Shown piece by piece: positions 11,789-22,507 of a stretch of 64,000 bases of DNA. The notes beneath the pieces are model-generated. The model had not been told where the DNA came from and searched no databases. It was given only the letters and a program-made list of their open reading frames with translations. This DNA is from Trichomonas tenax (lineage: Eukaryota; Parabasalia; Trichomonadida; Trichomonadidae). The stretch is from positions 27,772 through 91,771 of the forward strand of contig JALKBU010000078.1 in assembly GCA_023091735.1 (NCBI GenBank), given 5' to 3'. Both the position numbers and the translations under genes were made by a program. How positions within the stretch are numbered: position 1 is the stretch's first letter; each line of letters begins with the position of its first letter.

Positions 11789-12060
11789 TTTGTAAATTTA
11801 TTTCAATTTTAGCGCCAAACCGCCAACCGTTTTTACGATATTGCTCAGAGATTAGAATGCTTTAATGTTCAATATTTTGACATTTGTAAATTTACAAAGT
11901 CCCCGCCATTTTTGTAAATTTTATCACGTTTTTGTTCCAAAAGTGAAGTGAGATAAATTTTCTATTCGATACCAAATATGGAGTATGGATTAGAAATCCG
12001 TTTTGACATGTAAATTTACAATTTGACAATAAAAATATTTTCAACTCAAATTTACAAAAA
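11789..12060 (-). promoter_or_regulatory. Upstream region of the Myb gene with E2F-like site and TTTACA/TGTAAA palindromes
   Basis: Within ~45 bases of the ATG the sense strand reads AACGGTT...GGTTTGGCGC. TTTGGCGC fits the E2F consensus TTTSSCGC. Further upstream are the perfect palindrome TTTGTAAATTTACAAA (11883-11898), another TGTAAATTT copy near 11917, GACATGTAAATTTACA near 12005, and AAATTTACAAA near 12049. Regulatory function is inferred from position and word repetition only. Confidence 0.35.
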
Positions 12061-12672
12061 ACTGCTCACATACCTAATCTCTTTTTCGAAGATTGCTTCT
12101 TTTTGAACGATTTTTGGAGAAAATGGTGCCAAAAATTGAAACATGTGAATTAGTCTTTTTCCTTATGATATCATATCCGTCTTTTGAATGCAGAATAGCT
12201 CGCAAAAATCCGTTCCATAAAGACAAAAAACGAGTTTATATTTGTAATTATTCGTTATTTTGCCCGCCATACAAAGCTTCTATTCAACCTCTATATTTCA
12301 CTTCTTCTATTAAAAGTTGCTGTTTTCCTACTCTAACGAAAATCAAAATCGATATCATGCCAAAAATTCTAAATTTGATCGATTGCTTACATGTGGTAAA
12401 CTTTGAATATTATTGTTAAGTTAAAATTAAGAATAAAACATAGCTATTATCGATAAAAAGATTCGAAATTTTCATAATTTTCAAGAAATTAGTTTTTAGA
12501 CATCAATAACTTTGCAATTATATTAAAAAACTTCTATGCATGATAATTCAAAGAGCAAAATTATTGTTTTATTAATATAAATAGTCTTTTATTTCAATTC
12601 GATGGTGAGTAGAAAAAATAGTGCAATTTCCAAACCAAATTTTAAAAAACAAACAAACAAAAAACAAATATA
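12061..12672. other. Intergenic, no supported gene
   Basis: An open frame of 108 codons on the plus strand (12093-12419) has no recognisable motif and AT-driven composition. I do not call it a gene. Confidence 0.4.
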
Positions 12673-13596
12673 TTAGTCACAAACGAGTCTCTGGTGGTGA
12701 AAAGCAGGCATAAGCTTATGTCCAAGCTTACTGCGATCGCTCAAGCTTGGTCTTACGATAAGTTCCTTTGGCTTATGGACCTTAACGAAAGTCTTCATAC
12801 TGTTCCACTTAGTGTACTTGATGCCATCGCAGAAATATGGAATTCTAAATTATTCATCGAGTGTTGCTCTCTTCTTTGGGTCGACAACGATGCATTTGGC
12901 AATGAGTTCTCTTAACTTTGGGTCTTCAACCAACTCTTCGTTGTATTTTCCGGAATAAATCATTCTCATCAGTTCAAAATCTGTGTTAACAACAAATGGA
13001 TACTTTCCAGTGGCCATATAGTAGATGGAGACACCAAGTGACCAGATATCAGAGACCATTGGGTTGTAAATATCATATCTGAACATTTCAGGAGCCATGT
13101 AATGCAATGAACCTCTTCTTTCCAGAGATTCCGGATTTTCGTCGTATATCTTAGATAATCCGAAGTCGCTGATCTTAATATAGCCATATTGGTCGACAAA
13201 AAAATTCGAAGGCTTGATATCGTAATGGGCAACATTATTATCATGGCATACCTTGATATATAACATCATTTCATAAATATAGCTGGATAGCGTCTTTGGA
13301 GCTATTTTACGCTTTGCAAGGTGTAATAGATCTTGTGGGCAGTATTACATTAACAAGTACACGTTTGGTTCGAATTTATAGTAATTGTAGAACCTAACAA
13401 TCCTTGGGCGATCAATGCAGTTCATGTCTCTAACTTTTTCTTCATTAAAATACTTAATTGAAATTTTCTTCAAAGCAAAATTCATGTTGTACTGCAATGA
13501 ATAAACAAGGAAGATGGTTCCAAAGCTGCCTCTTCCTAGCGTGGGAACGTACTTAATTTTAAGTTGACCGAAAAACTCGATCTCTCTGTCAATCAT
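12673..13596 (-). pseudogene. Serine/threonine protein kinase pseudogene (two in-frame TAA stops)
   Basis: One continuous frame of 307 codons runs from ATG 13596 to TAA 12675-12673 and covers a whole kinase domain. It has the glycine loop GRGSFG (residues 21-26), the ATP-lysine motif ALKK (41-44), a catalytic loop HYDIKPSN (Tyr replaces the usual Arg of HRD), DFGLS, APE (MAPEMF) and DIWSLGV. Two TAA codons break it: 13347-13345, where family members usually have the Glu of a hinge 'MEYC', and 12852-12850, near the end of the C-lobe. No frameshift is seen. The kinase is CAMK/AGC-like in flavour. The broken state and the HRD Arg loss both argue against activity. An upstream in-frame ATG at 13650 gives an implausible hydrophobic extension, so I chose 13596. 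Confidence 0.82.
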
Positions 13597-14891
13597 TGAT
13601 GCAAAATAAAATTTTGACAACTTTCCGATGATCAGGAAAAAAATTGCCAAAACTTGAAAATATTGTTCTGCATGTTGTACAGATCATAAAAAACTTAAGT
13701 TTTTGAGCGCTCTCAATTTTTTACTACCAATTATCAAAATTGTTATGCTGAGCAACAATTTTTTATTCAATGTGGAATGGAGCATAGAGATAATTATTGT
13801 CATTTTCGATAATAAGTTTTCGGTGATGGAAATTCAATAACAAATATATACAGAGTGATATTTTAATGATGAATAAATTTTTGAGATAAAATTATCGGAT
13901 ATGTAAATCATTAAAATTTTTCATCATTCAATAGTTTACAATTTTACAATTTTGGTCCTGAAAACATGATTTTCTGGCGTTTAAAGAGAGGTAGATTATT
14001 ATTTTAGGAAATTAAAACCATATGCGTTCAATTTTGAACGAGTGTGTTTATTATTTTTTTTTTTGACAGATCCCCAAAAATTTATATATAAACATATTGA
14101 CATAATGAAGTATAATTATTGTTCAATATCGTAAAAATCTCTGATTTATGTCCTCAGAAAAAATTTTCCTCGAATTCCGAATTTTTCCCATTATACGCTT
14201 CACTTCTAGTTACATAATATTCCAGTGATTTCCTTTTTCTTTAAATTTTGTTCATTCCGGTGATTTTGACAATTTAACAATTTGCTATGTAAACTTAAGA
14301 ATCTGCTTTGTAAACATATGAATTTTCTTTGTAAACTTTAGAATCTATTTTGTAAATTTGTCAAAAATCCGAACAAACCTTTTCAATAATACACTTTAAA
14401 AGCACTTTTTGACGGCCAAAAGTATAGATATTTAAATACTTCTCTTTGCTATAGTCTACTGATACTATCTAAGTGATAAATGATACATTAAATCTAAATT
14501 TTATTCCTCAGATCTATCAAACATGATATTTTATTGTGAGTCATTTTGGACACTTAAAATTTTGCATCTTCTAAGCAGCAGATACTATTGCATGGCCAGC
14601 TTGAACCTATCTATTGAGTATACGCTTTTATAATCAAAGCCAAGCATTAATCAATTAATTTGATGACTGTATTTTGTTTTTGAGTAATTTTAGCATTGAA
14701 ATGACAATAGATAGCCAATATGATGTATTGTTATAACGTTTATGTTATGTGCTCATCGAAACAATGATTATGATAAAAATTATTTCTAAACAATTTTCAT
14801 TTTTATTGTTTTCCTCCATGGTCCCAAGATATTAGAAACGTTCTCAAGAATCAAACTTTTCAAGGATAACTTACACAAATATTCAAGTTAC
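13597..14891. other. Intergenic stretch; contains a 21-bp-period repeat
   Basis: No gene is seen. The only ordered feature is the short tandem repeat at 14267-14371, described separately. Confidence 0.5.
14267..14371. repeat. Tandem repeat, 21-bp period, TGTAAAC-headed units
   Basis: TGTAAAC or TGTAAAT begins at 14288, 14309, 14330 and 14351, exactly 21 bases apart. Each unit continues with a degenerate A/T-rich part ending in variants of GAATCTGCTT. A decayed fifth unit starts at 14267. Confidence 0.75.
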
Positions 14892-16144
14892 ATGCTTTGT
14901 TCAGCAATTGAATACAAAAATATCAATGTCATTGAGTTTTTGCTCAAAAACGGTGCCTTGCTAGATGAATTGATCAATTTAGACGCGATTGAGAAAATAT
15001 TTGGAACATTCATTATTAATCCAAATACAACAGCACCAATTTTTTCATTGCTTTTTTGTCTGAATGAAGATGTATTTGATATATTTGTTAAGTATGGTTG
15101 GGATCCAAGCAAAAATTTATTTGAAGGAAAAACCATTTTAATGAATTCTGTAATTTGTAAATGGTATCAGACTATGAAGATGTTGCTCAAAAAGAAGGTT
15201 GACACGGAAGTTTATAATCAAATGGGCCATACAGCACTGTCACTTGCGATTGCTAATGAGAATCCTATATCTGTTGAAATACTTTGCAAATATGGCGCAA
15301 ATGTCAATGCTTGTTATTACGATCATTCAATTCAAATGCCTTATAAAATGCTCGAAGTAGCAGCTATAATTAGTAATAACCATATATTTGAAATTTTGTC
15401 AAAGTATGGCGCAAAACTTGATAATCTCACAAGTTTAGTTCAATTAGGTCGAATGGATCTTGTCGACGATTCGTTAAAGAAGGAGTCAACATCAATGCAC
15501 TGGATGCTGATTATTATTCTCCTTTGATGTATGCAGCACAATACAAAGAACTTGAAGTTGTCTAGCAGCTTGTTGAACTCGTCGCAGACGTTAATCAGGT
15601 TGCTGATGAAGGATCAACACCAATAACTATGGCCGTCATTTATAACAAAATTGACACAGTTAAATATCTTGTGAGCGTTGGAGCAGATTTCAATCACATT
15701 GTTGATAATAGGCTTACATGCTTGTTAGACGCAATCAAGAACAGACACATTGAAATTGCCGAATATTTGATCAAAATTAGTGCCGATGTCAATATCATAC
15801 CTAGAAAGCTATTAACACATCATCCCGTCCAACCTATTGCCTATGCAGTTTACAATGACTTTCCATCAATTGTGAAAATGCTCATTGATAGAGGAGCTAT
15901 AATTAATTATTCATTCCTTGAATTATATCAATGGAAGAACAACATTCCAATGGTGTTTAAATGGCCATCTCTTTATTATTCGCCTCTTTTGTATGCTGTT
16001 TCATTGGATAGATATGAGATTGTTGAAATGCTTCTCGAGAATGGAGCAGATATAAACTTCATATCGGAAACAGGATCAACACCACTATTAATTGCAATAG
16101 CTTTTAAGGACACAAAAATGTTTGAACATTACTGCCAAATATGA
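14892..16144 (+). pseudogene. Ankyrin-repeat protein pseudogene (frameshift plus TAG)
   Basis: Two collinear frames encode ankyrin repeats. The first (14892-15527) contains units such as NVIEFLLKNGALLD, HTALSLAIANENPISVEIL and KYGANVNA. The second (in frame with 15629-16144) contains TPITMAVIYNKIDTVKYLV, VGADFNH and IVEMLLENGADIN. The join needs a frameshift around 15470-15500, after which the frame reads GVNINALDADYYSPLMYAAQ and then meets a TAG at 15563-15565. Ankyrin proteins of this kind, often with an N-terminal DUF3447-like region, are greatly expanded in trichomonads. The N-terminal module seems absent here. The copy is broken, so function is unlikely. Confidence 0.8.
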
Positions 16145-16676
16145 CCACTTTGAACCTAAAATAATACATATCTTTGAAAATATTATCAACAACACTATAA
16201 TCTAATTTAATAGTGCCAAAATATTGTACTATAGACCAAACATTAAAAAATATATATCTTGCAGAATATAGGTACCCAATATATGGACAAATATTAAATT
16301 TAATTATTGCTTCTGAAGCAGATTCACTTAAGTTAAGAATGTTTATTGAAACTTGAGCAATTTCTAAAACAGCCCTCTTCGAAAGTTGATAATAGCCCAT
16401 ATGTTTTGAAACTTTTTAAATTAGTGCAATTCTCAAAACAATACTTTTCAAATGTCATCTTATATCCTTTAAAAACGATACTTTTTAAATTTGGACATTT
16501 TTAGAATACATACTCTCCTATTGAAGAAGTATCTATTGACACATATTCTAATACTTCAGAATTTTGAAATGCTCTGTCTGGGATACGCCTTGAAGATTAC
16601 ATGAATCTTTTGAAACTACACCAGAACAATTATAAGTTGTTTCACAATAAACTTTAAACACGAAAAACGCAATCAT
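16140..16676 (-). pseudogene. BspA-type leucine-rich-repeat protein pseudogene, N-terminal part
   Basis: On the minus strand ATG 16676 opens MIAFFVFKVYCETTYNCSG, a hydrophobic start followed by a Cys-containing segment. After a frameshift near 16600 the sequence reads AFQNSEVLEYVSID, EYVF, stop, KCPNLKSIVFKG, CFENCTNLKSF and CFRNCSSF: the F..C..L..I pattern of LRR_5/BspA repeats. At least one in-frame stop and two frameshifts are present, and the sequence then dissolves toward 16140. It converges on the tail of the ankyrin pseudogene. BspA-like proteins are the largest surface-protein family known in trichomonads; this is a dead N-terminal copy. Confidence 0.65.
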
Positions 16677-17161
16677 TGTTAATTTAAACTCTTTTTAATA
16701 AAAAATTTGTTCCAACACAATCAAAAAAAATCTTGAATGTGTTGGTCTGATTTGAATTCGCAGCTGAATTATAATTATAGTACTCCATTTTTCTAAAAAA
16801 GTTCCCCATTTGGAGCACTATAATTAATTGAAGCATAAATTTAAATAGAAGTCGGATCTAGCTTGATTTATGACACGTAAAATGCCGGATATAGTAAAGT
16901 CATTTTTTCCATTTCGTTCTAAAAGATATTAACCATGGAGTGTCGGTGTGGAGATAAGTTTTTGAGAACTAATCAAAATTGAGAGTGTGGAAAATGCGAT
17001 ACGAATAAAATCTTTGTTTTTATGCATTTCTCATTTAATACTATCATTTAAATTCAAAAATTTCTGAAATTTACTGACCAAACTGAAACGACTCTAAAAA
17101 CAGCCTCCTTTCGATATATATATCATCCAAATTTTCTCAAAAAAGCATAAAAAGTTTTCTC
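16677..17161. other. Intergenic region before the aminotransferase gene
   Basis: AT-rich, no coding signal. The proximal 80 bases should contain the promoter of the downstream gene. Confidence 0.4.
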
Positions 17162-17171
17162 ATAAAAATAA
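17160..17171 (+). promoter_or_regulatory. Initiator-like element (TCATA) and 10-nt leader of the aminotransferase gene
   Basis: TCATA at 17160-17164 fits the trichomonad initiator TCA(+1)Y(T/A). The A at 17162 would give a leader of 10 nt before ATG 17172. Confidence 0.55.
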
Positions 17172-19280
17172 ATGTGCGGAATCTACGCTTATTTGAACTT
17201 CATGAAGGACAAGAAGCTGAAGGACGTCCTCCTGACGCTCCTCGCCGGACTGAAGAAGCTCGAATACAGAGGTTACGACTCGTGTGGCATTTCGTTTGAT
17301 ACAGGAGACGAATACACACGTAAGATTGTAATTGCGAAATCCAAAGGAACAGTGGACAATCTCACGAACATTCTCAAGGACTACTTAACGAGCGAAACAG
17401 TTTTCGAAGATCATGTCGCTATTGCACACACAAGATGGGCTACACACGGTCCACCGACAGCAGGAAATGCCCACCCACACATATCATCGCCGAAAATGGA
17501 GTTTGTCGTTGTTCACAACGGAATTATTTCGAATTATGCCGAATTAAAGCACCGCTTACTTCAGGAAAGCATCTTCTCTGTTGCCCCTCAATCGGAGCCG
17601 ATCGATTCTCTCGTTCAAGTCGAAGATAAGGAAAATGGAAAATCGGAATTCACTTCTGAGACAGATACGGAGGTTTTAGCAAAGCTCGCCTTATACATGT
17701 ACAACAAACTCACTGTTGAGCTTGGAAAGCAGCCAACTTTCCTTCAAGTTATCGCGAACACAATGAAACTCGTCGAAGGAAGTTTCGGAGCCGTCTTTAA
17801 GTCATCAATTTATCCCAATGAAGCCATCGCTTGCAGACTTTCGTCTCCTCTCCTTCTCGGCCTCAAATATGAAGGCGATTCTAAAACAAAACACACAGCT
17901 AGATCAGTAGATATGCGTAGAGAGGACAGAGTTGGATCTATTACAGACTTTGGTGAGCCAATTCACCACTCAGATCAGAAACCGAGTGAATTCTTCCTCG
18001 CATCAGACGCTCCTGCATTCGCTGAGCACACAAAGAACGTCATCATCCTCGAGGACTGGGATATTGTTCACATTTCGGACAATGGCGTCGATATTATTAA
18101 CACAGCGCCATCAACGGAAAAGTTCAAAGCAAACCGTGCTTCAGAGACACTTCAGCTCTCTTTAGAAAGCATTGTCAAGGGCAAATACGGACACTTCATG
18201 TTGAAGGAGATCATGGAGCAGCCACAGTCACTCGCTTCAACGATGAGAGGCAGAATATTGCCTGGAAGCACAGACATCTTCCTCGGCGGTATGATTCCAC
18301 ACGTTGAAACTATTCAGAGATCGAAGTATATCATCTTCATCGCGTGCGGAACTTCATACAATGCTGCTTTGACTGTAAGGCCGCTTTTCGAGCAATACAC
18401 GAAGCACAGAATCTTCGTTGAAGTTGCTTCAGACTTCAATGACAGAAAACCAGTTGTCTTCAGAGATGATGTTTGCGTTTTCTTGTCACAGTCAGGAGAA
18501 ACAGCTGATACACTTATGGCTTTGGAGTACTACAGCAGCCGTGGTGCTTTCTGCGTTGGTATCAACAACACTCCAGGTTCTTCCATTTCAAGAGGAACAG
18601 CTTGCGGCATTCACCTTAACGCTGGTGTTGAAATCGGTGTTGCTTCAACAAAGTGCTACACATCAATGATCGAAGCCCTCATCATGCTCCTCTTGCTTCT
18701 CATGCAGGATTCAATCTCGCAGAGGAAGGAGAGAAAGAAAGCTTTACAAGCTTTAGCATTGCTCCCACAAAAGGTCGAAGAAACATTGAAGTTATCTCCA
18801 ATCATTCAAGAGATAGCTCCTTTCGTTGCTCAAGAAAAGAACCTCATCATGCTTGGCCGTAAGACTCACTACGCTACAGCAAGAGAAATAGCACTTAAGA
18901 TCAAGGAACTTACATACATTCACTCTGAAGGTCTTATGGCCGGTGAACTCAAGCACGGTCCTCTTGCGCTAATCGATAATAACTCTATGGTCATTTTCTT
19001 CGCTACAGGTGAAGATGATGATATGCTTGCTGTTACACAATCATCCCTCCAGCAGATCAAAGCTAGAGGTGCAAAGGTTCTCGTTGTTGCAACAGAGGAT
19101 GATGTCAGCAGAGTTAAGGAGTTCTCCGATTGGCTCGTTGTTGTTCCAAAGACATCCCAGTGGACACAAATGATAGTTAACATCATTCCAATGCAGCTTC
19201 TTGCATACTATGTTGCTCTCCAGAAGGGAATCAACGTTGACAGACCAAGAAACTTGGCCAAGGCTGTTACTGTAGCATAA
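17172..19280 (+). CDS. Glutamine--fructose-6-phosphate aminotransferase (isomerizing)
   Basis: 702 residues, the usual length of eukaryotic GFAT. It makes glucosamine-6-phosphate from fructose-6-phosphate and glutamine, the entry step of the hexosamine pathway toward UDP-GlcNAc in the cytosol. MCGIYAYL places the nucleophile Cys2 directly after the initiator Met. AHTRWATHGPP and GNAHPH are class-II glutamine amidotransferase signatures. Two SIS (sugar isomerase) domains follow: the first includes ACGTSYNAAL near residue 390 and SQSGETADTLMAL near 437, the second includes EGLMAGELKHGPLAL near 590. The C-terminus DRPRNLAKAVTV is the conserved tail. The frame is clean. Codon use is distinctly richer in G/C than the spacers, suggesting a well-expressed housekeeping gene. 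Confidence 0.96.
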   Translation: MCGIYAYLNFMKDKKLKDVLLTLLAGLKKLEYRGYDSCGISFDTGDEYTRKIVIAKSKGTVDNLTNILKDYLTSETVFEDHVAIAHTRWATHGPPTAGNAHPHISSPKMEFVVVHNGIISNYAELKHRLLQESIFSVAPQSEPIDSLVQVEDKENGKSEFTSETDTEVLAKLALYMYNKLTVELGKQPTFLQVIANTMKLVEGSFGAVFKSSIYPNEAIACRLSSPLLLGLKYEGDSKTKHTARSVDMRREDRVGSITDFGEPIHHSDQKPSEFFLASDAPAFAEHTKNVIILEDWDIVHISDNGVDIINTAPSTEKFKANRASETLQLSLESIVKGKYGHFMLKEIMEQPQSLASTMRGRILPGSTDIFLGGMIPHVETIQRSKYIIFIACGTSYNAALTVRPLFEQYTKHRIFVEVASDFNDRKPVVFRDDVCVFLSQSGETADTLMALEYYSSRGAFCVGINNTPGSSISRGTACGIHLNAGVEIGVASTKCYTSMIEALIMLLLLLMQDSISQRKERKKALQALALLPQKVEETLKLSPIIQEIAPFVAQEKNLIMLGRKTHYATAREIALKIKELTYIHSEGLMAGELKHGPLALIDNNSMVIFFATGEDDDMLAVTQSSLQQIKARGAKVLVVATEDDVSRVKEFSDWLVVVPKTSQWTQMIVNIIPMQLLAYYVALQKGINVDRPRNLAKAVTVA

Positions 19281-19763
19281 ATAGATTATAATAAAAAGTT
19301 AAAGATTTTGATTGATTCAATCGCAATTTTTAAAAATTGAGAATCATTTGAAGGATTTTGCGTTTCCAACATATGAATATCACATAATGTATTTTGGAGC
19401 TTTGTAATTAGGAAATTTATGAACATACACTGCGGCAAAATTTCCTGAAGTGTTTTATTTCCAGTCTCATGCATACAACTATTTTCAATTCAATATGTAG
19501 AAATTTATATAATGCAAAAATATATAATGACATTCATTTATTGAATAATAATATTTAAACGTCTTATTTAAGGTTTGATTTCAATTAAACTGGAAATGTT
19601 ATAACATTTTAATAATATTAAATTTTTGCAGAGAATAAACTGATGTGCGAAAAATGATACTAACACAATTTTTTGAGATGCTTACAAATCCAAATGGAGA
19701 GTTTGATTCTTGCACCAAAATTGTGTAAAATGAGTGTTTGATACCTTCAGCTATAAATGGGTA
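19281..19763. other. Intergenic, 3' flank of the aminotransferase gene
   Basis: AT-rich sequence with no supported gene. A 62-codon minus-strand frame at 19286-19474 has no motif. Confidence 0.4.
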
Positions 19764-20078
19764 TCAATATTCAATACACCACTTCATTACCACTGAAATA
19801 ATATCGTAGCACAGTAAAGCGACATTTGAACGTCTATAATATGCTGGCATAATTGCGTGGTACTTCTCTTGTCCTAAGGTATCCCAAGCGCTTACAACAA
19901 AGTTCTTACCATTAATAGTCATCGTTCTTTTAGGAAACTCTGGACAAATGACAGTCGCTTGCTCATCACTAAATCTATTCCAAATGTATCGAGATTGAAT
20001 ATGTATCTTACCTGCTCCAGCATCACCAATAAGAATAATTTTCAAACTCAGCTTTTGGTTGTTATCTGTGTCCACCAT
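19764..20078 (-). pseudogene. Rab-family small GTPase, truncated and degenerate
   Basis: 104 residues cover only the first half of a Ras-like GTPase. The P-loop reads GDAGAGKI (18-25), where the Mg-coordinating Ser/Thr after Lys is replaced by Ile. The switch II motif is WDTLGQEKY (65-73) instead of WDTAGQE, and beta-4 reads NVALLCYDI. After CYDI the frame runs into unrelated residues and a stop, so N/TKxD, the SAK motif and the C-terminal prenylation cysteines are missing. Rab proteins direct vesicle traffic and are numerous in trichomonads. With the lost P-loop residue and missing half, this is probably a pseudogene created by a 3' deletion. The start is the first ATG of the frame. Confidence 0.75.
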
Positions 20079-20099
20079 TAATAAAAAATAAAAAACTGT

Positions 20100-22022
20100 C
20101 GGTTTTAGAAAATATTGAAGCCAAACATTGAAAAGATTTCTTTTGTTGTTTCGTTTGAATTGATTTTTCGAATGACTTCGGGATGATCTTTGATATAATT
20201 CTCGATCATTTCAGTATAATTGTTGGTTTTAAGCCAAAGCAAACTCAGGTAATGACCTTTAAGCTGTCAACAATTGCATAATGAAATGCATTCATTCCTT
20301 TGCGATTACACAATGTTGCATCAGCTCCATTTGATATCAGTGTCTCAACTAAATTATAACAATTGTATTTAGAGGCAACATGAATTGGAAGAATATCACG
20401 ATAATCGCCAAGATTAATGTCACTATGCTCATCAATTTTTTTTTCATAACATAGGCAATTTCATTGAATCTTCATGATATCAATAAACAGCCGCCATTTT
20501 CATGAACATATTCAATATCGTTGTCATCATTTTTAACAATTTTAATATCACAGACAATAAATTCGTTTTCCTCTTTGGTGTCAGCAATTCGACGGCATTC
20601 CATATCTATTAAATCAATATATATATTTGATCTTCAAAATCAAATTCGCTGCATTTGCTTTCAATTAAAATCTGGCATGTTTTCCTTCCATTTTCTTTTG
20701 CAATCTCTCTAATAGTTTTGAATACAATTGGTTTCTTTGAAAAGTGTGGTAAAAGATATTTAATAATGTTTTCAGATTGCCACATAAATCGTGAATAAGA
20801 CCAAAGATAATCATATCTAATATAAAATCCATGCTTCAAAAACAAATCAACCATCTCTGTGCATCCTAATTCTAATACTTGATTAATGATTGAAAAATGA
20901 ATATTTTGATCGTTGAAAAAAATTATCAGATTGACTGCTTCAAGGATTCTCTTCAAAGTTTTGTAACACCCAGAAAATATAAGTGTGATTATTATAAATA
21001 AAAGAAGTTTGTGATCATTGACATTTAAGATAGATTGTCTGATGAGTTCTTTATCGCCAATATTTACTATCAGTGGTATCAAGATGAGTATTGTATCAAC
21101 TGGACGTTCTTTTAACAATTTTAAATAGACTGATCTTTTGTATTTTGTATTTTCAGGTCTGTTTGGGAGTGAACTAATATCTGGATGCTTTGCATCTTCA
21201 TTATAAGCCAGATTCAAAATATTTGAAAATTGAAGATTCTGGTTCGACTAATTCTTGAAATTCGTTGATATGTTTTGTCATTGATGGGAATTTCATAAAT
21301 AAATATCTAATGATATTCAAATTTTCAAGTCCAATAGCTGCCATTATCTGATCTACAAAAATGGTTCGCTCACAAAATTGCATTCAACAATTTTTTAAAC
21401 AATTTTTAAGTTTCCACAATTGAATGATACAATAGCAATATTTTTTTCATTGATTTGAATGTGCTATCGCTTAGCATCAATAACTGCGCAAGCAAGTTTC
21501 TCGGCACCTCTATTGATGAAAGCAGCCAAGCAGTCAAGATATAAAAAGTCGTTAAATGAGTTAATAATCTGCTGGAAAACATCAATGTTAGAGGTATGAA
21601 ATGCCTTCACTAATATTTTAAACAGTTATACATAAGCATTGAATCCATTTTTTGAAAACGTTAGAGGTATTTCTTCTTCAGATATTTTGAACTTTATGTT
21701 GAATTGTCAGTGATTTGGTTTCTATCATGGAATAGACCATGGTAAGTAAAGAAATATCTAAAAAACTAATGACTTTCTTGTGAGCTTTTTTGAGACTGAA
21801 AAAATGTTCATTATCACAAATAGATATTTGGTTGATAATATCAAATGCTGTTTTTTGTCATAATAAATCGATATTTTATCAAGAATCATTGCTGCTTAAT
21901 CACTTCGAATTTTATTCATTGTTAGAATTTTGATTAAATCACTTGAAGTGAGGTATTTAAATAAAGCTTCGGTTTCAATGAAAAATAAACCTTGAATATA
22001 TGTCATCATAATCAACTTCCAT
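20100..22022 (-). pseudogene. Ankyrin/DUF3447-like protein pseudogene, multiple frameshifts
   Basis: From ATG 22022 (MEVDYDDIYSRFIFH) the minus strand gives successive pieces in shifting frames: EALFKYLTSSDLIKILTM, ISICDNEHFFSLKKAHK, CLAAFINRGAEKLACAVIDAKR, then 21383-21201 (MAAIGLENLNIIRYLF), 21217-20609 (TEMVDLFLKHGFYI, IREIAKENGRKTCQIL), and finally true ankyrin units LPIHVASKYNCYNLVETLI, SNGADATLCNRKGMNAFHYA. The order N-terminal helical module, then ankyrin repeats, matches the expanded trichomonad ankyrin family. At least four frameshifts and several stops are needed to join it, making it an older relic than the copy at 14.9 kb. Confidence 0.7.
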
Positions 22023-22507
22023 TATAGATATTTGGCACTTTTGGTAAAAGAAATGTCAATTTTTTTAATCATACGAGTGTTCTTATTTTGCCAAATCCTG
22101 TGAAGGATAGAACCTCTAGGGCTTATGTAATACATCCTTAAAAGGAGAGCTTCCTATTTAAAGGTTTCTCACCCCACCCCTTTCTATCACCCATGACTTC
22201 AAAAATAGATTTTTCCTCATTTATTTATTATAGGTTAGCATTCATTATCCAGACGAAGTTCTTAAATGATGTATTCTTGTTTATACAATGTTGAATTGTT
22301 TCTCGATCAAATTTTTTATTCATCAAAAATTATTTTAAATAGTCAAACCGAATATATGAACATTAGAATCTCATTCTCTGAATAATTTATCACACCATTT
22401 ATTTCGCTAAAATATATAATATAGGATCATTGACTTTGGATAAATTTGTTAAAAATCCATTTTCGAGATATAAAACAATCAAGAATAAATTTTAATAATG
22501 AAAACAA
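22023..22507. other. Intergenic, no gene recognised
   Basis: Contains a short less AT-rich patch at about 22090-22200 with a run of C and T (CACCCCACCCC). No coding or structural call can be made. Confidence 0.4.

Noticed and set aside
12093..12419. 108-codon plus-strand frame
   Set aside because: No recognisable motif, AT-driven residues, no promoter element.
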